64,000 nt of DNA from Punica granatum. Its lineage: Eukaryota; Streptophyta; Magnoliopsida; Myrtales; Lythraceae. A model generated the notes under the pieces. That model saw nothing but the letters and a program-made list of their open reading frames with translations, made no database searches and was not told the origin of the DNA. The stretch covers positions 18,212,001-18,276,000 of the forward strand of contig NC_045131.1 in assembly GCF_007655135.1 (NCBI RefSeq), in the 5' to 3' direction. Below are positions 56,598-64,000 of this stretch, one piece after another. Positions within the stretch are counted from its first letter, which is position 1; each line of letters starts with the position of its first letter. The position numbers and the translations under genes were made by a program.

Positions 56598-58523
56598 GAT
56601 CGCCAAAAGGAATGTTAGGATGCACAAAGAGCAGTCGGGGACCGGGGGATGCTAAATTCCGCTCCGAACGTCCAAACAGGGCAAAACCGACTCTCGAGGC
56701 GCCGAGTCGCCCGTACGCTCGTTCACACGACGCATGGCGATATTAGGCTCATTCAAATCCTCGTCATTCAAGCATTCCAAATCTTCAAATTAATTGGACG
56801 TCGGAGGTCGGGCGCGAGCTCAATCAAGTTTCAAGCATTTTCCGGCTTTCCTCTCAATTGAACGGGACCCACAGCTCAGCCAAGCCAAGCCATCAAGCCG
56901 CGGCTCAACCCCAAGCCACGGCTCAACCCTCGGCTCCGAGTTGACAGCCCAAGCCGCGGCTCAAACCCCCTCACCCGTCGGCTCCATCCCAAATTTCGGT
57001 GGCTTCCCTCTTCCCTCCACCACACAATTCAAACTCCTCTCACATCTCTCATACCCATCACCTTTCCATCACTTCCCATCAACTTTCCTTTGCTTTCCCC
57101 ACACTCAACAAGACATCTACCCCTCCCTAACCCTCCTTCTTGAATTCGGCAGCCCTAGATTAAGCCTCAAACCGCACTTAACCTCCCCTAATCGTCCCAT
57201 TAAGCTAGCCTATAAGTTCCCATCCATCATTAACTCTAATCACTTCTTCATTCTCACTCTCTCTCAAGCCAATCTCTCTCAAGAATCCTCTCAAACTCCA
57301 GCCCTCCACTCCAACTCGTCCAGCCGGTGCCAAGGCCGAAACCGGCCAAAACCGCCGGAAAACCACCCGGTATTCCGGTAACCACCCGACCTGACTTAAA
57401 CCAAAAATTACCAAACTCCCTAGCCTACATATTTCCCACCCCCTAAGTCCATTTCCGGGCTTAGATTTTCGATTTGAAGCTTCCCACACCCCGTTCCAAC
57501 CGTAAGCACAACCAGGCCCCAAGACCCTTAGCCGCGCGCACCGGAGCCCTCCACGCATGCCATTTCATCCCACGACTTCGGCGAGTCGTGCCATCACGTT
57601 CCAAGGGTTCCTCACAACCCTCACCCTCCCTCGTGAAGAGGTGGTCACGATCCGAGGGCCAACCGACAGTGCACGGCTTCCTTTTCCTCCGGTTTCTCTC
57701 TAGCGGGTTACTATTTTCTTACCGGACTTTCTCTCACATTGTCGGGTTTGTTCAGGCCTTGGCACGTTCGGGTCTTTCCACGGTCGTCTAGATCTACCAC
57801 TTAGGAGTCCAACGAACCCGGCCTTGCACCGTGCCGTGGCCGGAGTGAGCGTGTCGAGCCATTTTCCCGAGACTGCCGCGGCTGCGCCTCACCCGGGTCG
57901 CTCACTGTCCGTAGCTCCCAGCCGAGTCTAGCGACTCCCACGGCCGCTTCCCCAGCTCTTCTCCTCGTGCAACGAGGCTAGGTAACATCCCCTACAACTT
58001 AGATAAACTAGGATCCTCGATTCTTGCTCGTATGAGTGTTCCCACGTTCTAAAGGTGCCGAATGCTTGAAAGTTCACGTCTTTCTTCGAATCCATGCTTT
58101 CCATGCATTTCCATGCACGCACGTCCATTATGTCCCGCTCACATATTCGTATAATGTCCATGCCATGAGGGGAAAGGACTAGGATCGAGGTAGGGGAGAC
58201 GTTCAAGCCATGGTTAGACCATGGGACCCCACGGCCTACGTCCCAAGAGGGGGACCCGTGGGTTCTCTTGGTCTTTCCGAGGCTTGATCGGCCTCCCTCC
58301 TCCCGAACCTTGTTGGCTCCCGTGTTATTGCCATTGAATGTCGCATAAGGTGTGTTGGCATGGCGAGAAGGGACTCGGATCGGAGTCGAAGAGCCCACCT
58401 TGACCCATGTGAGCCACGGGAATTCGCGGCTGCCCGTGAAGGGTGCGGCCGAGAGCTCCCTTGGACCACACGGGTCCGAGGTGGCCTCTTTAGCTCCGAA
58501 ATGGGTCGATTCCCGCATTTTAC

Positions 58524-58554
<31 letters not shown>

Positions 58555-60822
58555 TTATCGTATGAGTCGACGCCGTTTTTATTGATTTCTTTATATTACA
58601 TGTTATATGTGTTTGTTCGTGTGTTTGATTGCGCCTAGAGATCTTGACGGCGTCGGTTTCCTTCGTTTTATTGAAATAGATGTTGTCCTTGTGTTTAAAC
58701 GTATTATGCATGCAAGACATGATCGGAATCGTCCCTCGGAATTGATTGTATCCATGTTTTTACATTGTTGCTGATGGCCACGTGATAATTAAATGACAAG
58801 TGTATTGGTCTTGGATAGTTTCCCATCAAAACCACAATAATTATATGAAATCACCACCACTGAATAATTCCACAAACGGGAGAACGGGGCGCGTTATTCG
58901 GTTAATTAAATCATTCGGACTAAATAATTGGGTAAATTGGTTATTAATTTGTAAACGCATCGATGATTCACGGAACGGCGAGAATGCCCTTTCTTCATTA
59001 AAAAATTTCACAATTTCAAAATACCGAGTTGTGTGACACGAATCGAAGGGATGTCTGAGGAGTACTCGCGAGTCACGACTCGGGTCCGGGCCCAATTTGA
59101 GGCGGCCCAGGTCGGGACGCGCGAATCCTCCCTAGACTTCTTCGTATCACACGATCTTCAATTTGAACACGAACATCACACGTTTTATCATCCAAGGGGT
59201 ATAATCGTCATTCCGTGATTCACCGATACCGCAGGCTTTAGGGAGTTGGAAACACCTAGAACTGTGAACGAGAACGGACAACCCGTTCGGGTGCGAGTTT
59301 CATTCGCGCGGCCCCATTTCGTTCGTTTTCGGTGTTTCTTTCTTTCTATTGTAGATTCGGTGGGGACCATTTTATTTCAGTTACAAGGTATGAAAAACCG
59401 GATTAATTATACATTTGGCCTAATCGAATGCTAGATAATGGATAGGCGGAATGATAGATTCCAATCTAGAGTCAAAATACGAGTTTGGCTAATTCGGTGG
59501 AACCGTAGCGACACTTAACTGAATAAGAGTCCTAAAACAAATTCACACATATAATTGGCTTAGAACCATATCCTAGCCCGTTCCCTATGTTTGCCTAGGT
59601 TAGATACATTGTTTGTTAATTAACCCCGGTTAATAACTGATTAAATCACGTACACTCGACTTAATACACCACTTGTCTGTATTCACTGATAGTTGTCAGT
59701 TATTGTCTGTATCAGGTCAGTTTTATTAGTTTTCTTCTGTTTTATCCTTACCTATGACGATTTATTGCGATTCGGGCCCGAACCCATAGGTTACGTGTTG
59801 CACGAGGTCCAACGCCCCAAATCACCGAACACGAGGCCCAACGCCTCTTAATTCACCGAGCGCGTGCAACCCGAGTGTGGAATGGGATCTAGCCTCGAGT
59901 CACCATCACACTCCAAATATGGCCTATGTGGAAGGCAATTTGGATTGGATGTGTGAAACGTATCTAGATATCACCCGGGAGCTCGATCGACCCAACGGTT
60001 ACGGTGGGAATCAACCGATTCTCCTGCGAACCGTTGGATCGATCGGACCCGACCCCCGGCTCCTTGAGCCCGCGTTGCCTTAATTCACTTATCGGTTATT
60101 TAAAATACACGGTGAGCCGGAGTGGAATAGTGGCCCAATGCAAACCGATCGGGATCCATTTACTTATTCGGTTATACTTTGTAATTGTTCGAGAGAACAT
60201 TGTGAGGATTCTATTTGTATGTTCATTCATTTCCTTGTAAGGATTCCCGATCGGTGAGCGAGAGGACCGAATGCTGGATCGGTTAAGTTGGTCTATCACC
60301 ACCAAAGGGTGAGTAAGCTTGGATACTCGTGGTTTCGGTTCACGCAGGGAATCGACCATCACGGTTCGATGAACTGTAACGCTAAGATAGTGAACCGACT
60401 CCTCGATGCACAAGCCTACTCATCTTTCGGACTCTTGGCCCAACTTGATCAATTCATCGAATTTACGGTGTCAAAACGAGCGAGTCAAGTGCAACTCTAA
60501 ATCACGCGGTAAATAAACGAAACGGCAAGCCTAGCAAGCTAGAGTACCGAAAGGGCGTGCGGGATATAGGCCCGCACGTAATAGAACCCCCGAATTCGGA
60601 ATTTCCGGTTCCGTACGACCATTGCCTTAGCATTTAGGTGTACCCCGTACCCCTAGACCCGGGTAACTTGCCGGCCCTTGACCTTCGGGTCATAAAATGG
60701 CAAGTGGCGACTCCTTCTCACGTGCGTCCGTCGCGCGTCCCTGGGAAGGTGGACACTCCCAAGCCGTGTTTGCTTAGGCGCGCGCATGCGTGCCCCGACG
60801 AGATGAAATTCGGGTGCGCTCA
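56598..60822 (+). repeat. F 3' LTR, right part
   Basis: Resumes GATCGCCAAAAGG after the second GAAAG and ends GGTGCGCTCA. It closely follows 27616-31825. A (TTTA)n run at 58522-58557 is expanded relative to the 5' LTR. Confidence 0.9.
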
Positions 60823-61106
60823 GTGACAATGGAAGACACATCATCCTCATCATCATAGGATCCCTCCTCGTGGTCATCAAATGGATCAATAGTAGGTGCC
60901 GGCTGTCGGTTATTGTTCCTCCTTGGGTGCTGATTGGGAGCTTGTCGCAACTGGTCAATCCGCTCATCATGCCTCTCCAACCGGTCATTGATCGTATTGA
61001 GCACCATGTTCATTCTCTCAAATTGTTGTTGCATAGCCCGAATGATTGTGCTCTGATAAGGCCCTCCACTGCTTTGTTCAAGTCCCCCGCTATTTTCTTG
61101 TGACAT
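60823..61106 (-). pseudogene. gag: E gag, N-terminal part
   Basis: Starts MSQENSGGLEQSSGG. It contains [30 protein letters not shown], like the start of A gag, and an acidic stretch to SSIVT, where F interrupts. It continues at 26887 downward. Confidence 0.87.
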
Positions 61107-61802
61107 GTTGAAATCTGCAAAGAAATCTTAGAGTAAAAGGACCTCACAATCACTCCCTCACGTGTTTACTCTCTAATCGATGTCACACAATCTCTCGTAT
61201 TTCCCTCGATACAATGGCTTTTACCCTCTGATGATCTCACCCGCTCTTGCCTTTTTCCTCTCGTAGATTTCTCCACAAAGTTCTGGATGAACTAAGCAAT
61301 CTAATTACAAGTCCTTGAGGAAATTACTTGTTTGCTCAAACCACTTATAATATCAGTTCCAAGTAGTAAAGAAGCGAAGAGATATGGATGGACAAGATGT
61401 ATGTGAAAGGAATGAGCCCAGACGAATCAAAGATGGAGTTGACACTAATACGATCGGAGAAAAAAAAGAAGAATGAGAGAACTATGACAGATCAACTTAA
61501 GGCCGGTGTAATCAGCGAAACAATTGATCACTCTAATTCACCACAGACCAATTACAACACAAAGACAGCAAATTGTTCAATAAATTATTCGTCCACTTCA
61601 GATCCTTTTCTCTTTTTTTTTTGTCTTTTTTTTATCCTTTTTTCTTGTCTTTTTTTTGGGACGATTTTTTTTTTGGATCGCTATGAACAGACTAGACAAG
61701 GCTAAATGGAAAAGGATAGAAATGGAAGATAGATAAAAAAAAATTCCAGAATGATGAACAAGGAAAGAACAAGGATAGATGAAACCTCAATTTGGAGCCT
61801 AA
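61107..61802 (-). other. E leader with conserved block and A-tracts
   Basis: Conserved block at about 61258-61139 (GGAAAAAGGCAAGAGCGGG ... GTAAACACGTGAGGG in element sense). A-tract array at 61610-61676, shorter than in H. No gene is supported. Confidence 0.6.
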
Positions 61803-61814
61803 GCTCTGATACCA
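61803..61814 (-). other. E primer-binding site
   Basis: GCTCTGATACCA on +, i.e. TGGTATCAGAGC, three bases from the LTR. Confidence 0.85.
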
Positions 61815-61817
61815 AAA

Positions 61818-62458
61818 TGATGCGAACCCCGTCGAACCCGTCGCGGAACCCAGCAACAATAATATGGAATCAAATCCCGGATCGTCCAAGATAGAGATTT
61901 TGAAAGGTGGAATATCGACCCCGTAGCTATATAGAGCTAGAAACCAATATTATAAGAAGCTTAAGAACTACAAGTAATCGACTTGCAACCCTTGAAGCAT
62001 AAGTTCAACAAGAACAATTTGGAAAATATCTCTCACACAAGATAGAAAATGGCAGAAAAGTTCTCTAAAAAATAACCTAGGGAGGAGCTTATAATGCTCT
62101 TGTAATCTGAAGACAACTAAGGAAAGCAAGCATATTCTAGAAGGCATATTCCAACCTGATAGAAGGCATATTCCAACCAGATTTTGTGGCCATCTTCTAG
62201 AAGGCATATCCAACCAGATTTGAGGTAGTTGTGGTTATCCTTTAATGCCCCGATGTGTACTGATGAGGTCCAGCACTCTTGATGACCAAAATCAGCCCCG
62301 AGTTGACTTGTTCGTCTCTCGAACTGCGTGCCTCTTCCCGAATATTCGTCCATAAGTTCTGCAAGGCTTGCTCCAATTTCTTAGCACGTGCTCTGGTGAC
62401 CGATTCGGTAGAAATATGCAACTTGTCCTCATGCTCGGAGTCCGGCTCAACCCTATCA
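61818..62458 (-). repeat. E 5' LTR
   Basis: 641 bp. TAGCT/AGCTA stem at 61924-61939 and TATA-like ATTATAAG at 62088-62095 (minus strand). Positions 62458-62242 encode the undamaged version of the pol tail ([16 protein letters not shown]). Confidence 0.9.
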
Positions 62459-62463
62459 GGAGA

Positions 62464-62741
62464 GCTCATTTGCGGGTTTTTTGGGCCAAGAGGAGACTAA
62501 TTCGAATTGGTCCCTAAAGGGCCTTACCCAATTAACTTGTCTTGAGCTGGTCAATAGCCCATCCAAGATTTGAGTAGACGCATAAGGAAAGCCAAGAGAT
62601 GCTGAAGAAGGGATAAAAAGACTGCCAAATATTCTAGGGGGGCCTTTAGGAAACTAAAGAAATTCTAGTTGCCAAATTTATTAGTTTCCAGATTCTCCTA
62701 GGCTTATATAAAGGAGACTGAATAGCTGATTAGAGGGACTT
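62464..62741 (+). repeat. A 3' LTR, fragment 3
   Basis: Follows the second GGAGA (62459-62463) and aligns with window positions 174-481, with a ~30-bp deletion near 62640. It ends GACTT (62737-62741), where B' is inserted. The rest should lie beyond the window. Confidence 0.87.
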
Positions 62742-64000
62742 TGTCACAACCCGAAATTTCAGCTGGATTTTCCCTATCTTTCCTCGATATCCATTATCAC
62801 ATAACTATTCACCTAAAACTGGCTTTCCATAAAATTCCCAAAAATATAAAACCAACATAGTAAGCTCTAATATGTATATACATTCCAAAAGAGAGAAATT
62901 TTCTTTTTCGCACGCATATCAGTGATACAACTAAACAAAATTTCAGGTCGTAACATTTTCAAATTCATTCTATACCAAAAAAGATATCTATCAAATAACT
63001 AAGGTCCCTACCTAGTTCTCCGAGCTGATCCCCGATATCAAAAAGTGTTTCTTCCGCGCAGCTGGAAGCTTATCTGGAAAAAATATATGCAGGGTGTGAG
63101 CTGCATCTCAGTGAATACTATATTCCAGAGTAAAATGACATTTTTAAATAAATATTTAATTACAAATAACTAAATAATCAAATAACTAATATCATCACAT
63201 CCAATCCAACTATCAACTCACTCGGCATACATACACAGTATATATATATATATATACACACAAACTGTAATGATAATTATATCCAATATAATAACTAAAT
63301 TTAAGTTCTACTAACCAATTCACACAACCCTTCCAACCGTTTCTCTAACACCCAATATCACATAAAAATTAAACATTCATTCATTAGCATTCCATAACAA
63401 CTCACAACACAATCAATTGACAGATCCAACTCTAGCAACAACACGATTTTCATAGAACAACTTCAGACAATCTCAACAATCATCACACCTCCAACAATCT
63501 CAACAATCAACACATCTCCAACAATTATACCAGCCAAACAATATACAGTACAAACCAATCAATATAGCCATAGGGTTGCATTTCCTCGCAACAGAGTTGA
63601 GACGATACCGTGACCCCGCACTCATATCTATAAATTCTTCATTTCCTTTCTCATAAGCGGGGGCTGCCCATTATCCTCCGGCAGTAGGAGTATAAGCATC
63701 CATTTTTGTATTTCGCCGGATCAGCGGTCTAGGCGTCCCTTTTTGTATCCCGCCGAATTAGCGGTCTAGGCGTCCATTTTTGTGTCCCGTCGGATCAGCG
63801 GTCTAAGCGTCCTTTTTTGTATCCCGCCGTATCAGCGATCTAGGCGTCCCTATTTGTATCCCGCCGGATCAGCGGTCTAAGCGTCCCTTTTTGTATCCCG
63901 CCGGATCAGCGATCTAGGCGTCCCTATTTGTATCCCGCCGGATCAGCGATCTGAGCGTCCCTTTTTGTATCCCGCCGGATCAGCGGTCTCAGCGTCCCTA
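62742..64000. mobile_element. LTR B' (start only, same family as B)
   Basis: Begins TGTCACAACCCGAAATTTC and follows the first ~900 bp of B at moderate identity, including CAGGGTGTGAGCTGCATCTCA. No gene is seen. It runs off the window, so whether it is solo or full length is unknown. Confidence 0.75.
63697..64000. repeat. 37-bp tandem array of B'
   Basis: At least eight units of the type TATCCCGCCGGATCAGCGGT followed by CTAAGCGTCCC and a T-run, continuing past the window. Confidence 0.92.

Larger units (their letters stand above)
26888..60822 (+). mobile_element. Element F: Ogre/Tat-type giant retrotransposon inserted in E gag
   Basis: LTRs are 26888-31825 (4938 bp) and 49090-49810 plus 56598-60822 (4946 bp without H), starting TGTCAGCACCCC and ending GGTGCGCACA or GGTGCGCTCA. 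Net length is about 21.9 kb after removing G and H. ORF1, gag-pro, intron, RT, two RNase H domains and integrase match the Ogre branch of Tat. The flanks are GTGGT (26883-26887) and GTGAC (60823-60827), only 3 of 5 identical, so the duplication is imperfect. Co-linearity of E gag on both sides still supports one insertion. Confidence 0.88.
21886..62458 (-). mobile_element. Element E: CRM-like retrotransposon, minus strand, split by F
   Basis: Flanked by GGAGA at 21881-21885 and 62459-62463. LTRs are 21886-22564 (3' in element sense) and 61818-62458 (5'). The interior is 22565-26887 plus 60823-61817, separated by the giant element F in gag. PBS, leader, gag, protease, RT, RNase H and integrase are present in order. 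It inserted in the 3' LTR of A. Confidence 0.92.
1..64000 (+). mobile_element. Element A: CRM-like Ty3/gypsy retrotransposon that hosts all other insertions
   Basis: The window starts inside the 5' LTR of A and still lies inside its 3' LTR at the right edge. Interior is 756-7266. The 3' LTR starts at 7267 (TGATACGACTCGG) and is cut into 7267-7287, 21701-21885 and 62464-62741, the remainder being beyond the window. The pieces join seamlessly when nested elements and one copy of each 5-bp duplication are removed, and the joined order matches the 5' LTR. Order of domains is gag, protease, RT, RNase H, integrase, typical of Ty3/gypsy. Many stops and frameshifts show it is a dead, old copy. CRM assignment is inferred from the pol C-terminus running into the LTR. 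Confidence 0.85.

Noticed and set aside
42782..60822. LTR G as the true 3' LTR of F
   Set aside because: G has its own AGGAC duplication inside the array and is far more diverged from the 5' LTR than the copy at 49090-60822 is.
26883..60827. F as two abutting or independent elements because its flanks GTGGT and GTGAC do not match fully
   Set aside because: E gag is co-linear across F and the two F LTRs are close in sequence and length; two mutations in the duplication are simpler.

Overview
The window is flowering-plant nuclear heterochromatin, probably from a eudicot, and I see no host gene. Every coding stretch belongs to Ty3/gypsy LTR retrotransposons. The evidence is LTRs bounded by TG...CA with 5-bp target-site duplications (TSDs), initiator-Met or Arg-like tRNA primer sites, gag zinc knuckles, retropepsins, YFDD/YVDD reverse transcriptases and DDE integrases. 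The species cannot be named from the sequence.

Layout: all 64 kb can be read as one ancestral chromovirus-like element (A, + strand) blown apart by nested insertions. The A 5' LTR (1-755, missing about 33 bp at the window edge) and A interior (756-7266) come first. Solo LTR X (2403-3105, TSD AAGAC) sits in its gag. The A 3' LTR is scattered as 7267-7287, 21701-21885 and 62464-62741. It was hit by solo LTR B (7288-21695, TSD CAAAC), by element E (21886-62458, minus strand, TSD GGAGA) and by a second B-type LTR, B' (62742 to the window end). B was invaded by element C (8190-19352, +, TSD TTTTT), and the 3' LTR of C was invaded by element D (13174-19152, minus, TSD AAGCG), a sister of C. E was invaded in gag by a giant Ogre/Tat element F (26888-60822, +; about 21.9 kb once its inserts are removed). 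F carries solo LTR G (42782-47987, TSD AGGAC) in its 3' tandem array and an intact chromovirus H (49811-56592, +, TSD GAAAG) in its 3' LTR. Nesting is four deep on both arms: A>B>C>D and A>E>F>G/H.

A, C, D, E and H form one superfamily, most like the CRM (centromeric) chromoviruses. Their gag-pol runs through the polypurine tract and ends inside the 3' LTR, encoding a C-terminal GP(I/V)TRA(R/K)AK-type motif. They share an initiator-Met PBS, an A-tract-rich leader, a conserved ~120-bp leader block before gag, and small stem-loops in R/U5 whose arms covary between families. C and D share an identical in-frame deletion removing the RT end and RNase H, so an RNase H-less lineage seems to have multiplied. 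H has an uninterrupted 1637-codon gag-pol and looks the most recently functional; the others carry stops and frameshifts, mostly explained by C-to-T or G-to-A transitions.

F has the Ogre/Tat plan: ~4.9-kb LTRs, an extra ORF1 before gag, gag-protease, a 214-bp intron-like segment whose removal joins the protease frame to the RT frame, RT with two RNase H domains, integrase, and a 70-bp tandem array near the 3' end. All boundaries were read by eye. Family names rest on motif recognition, not on a database search.
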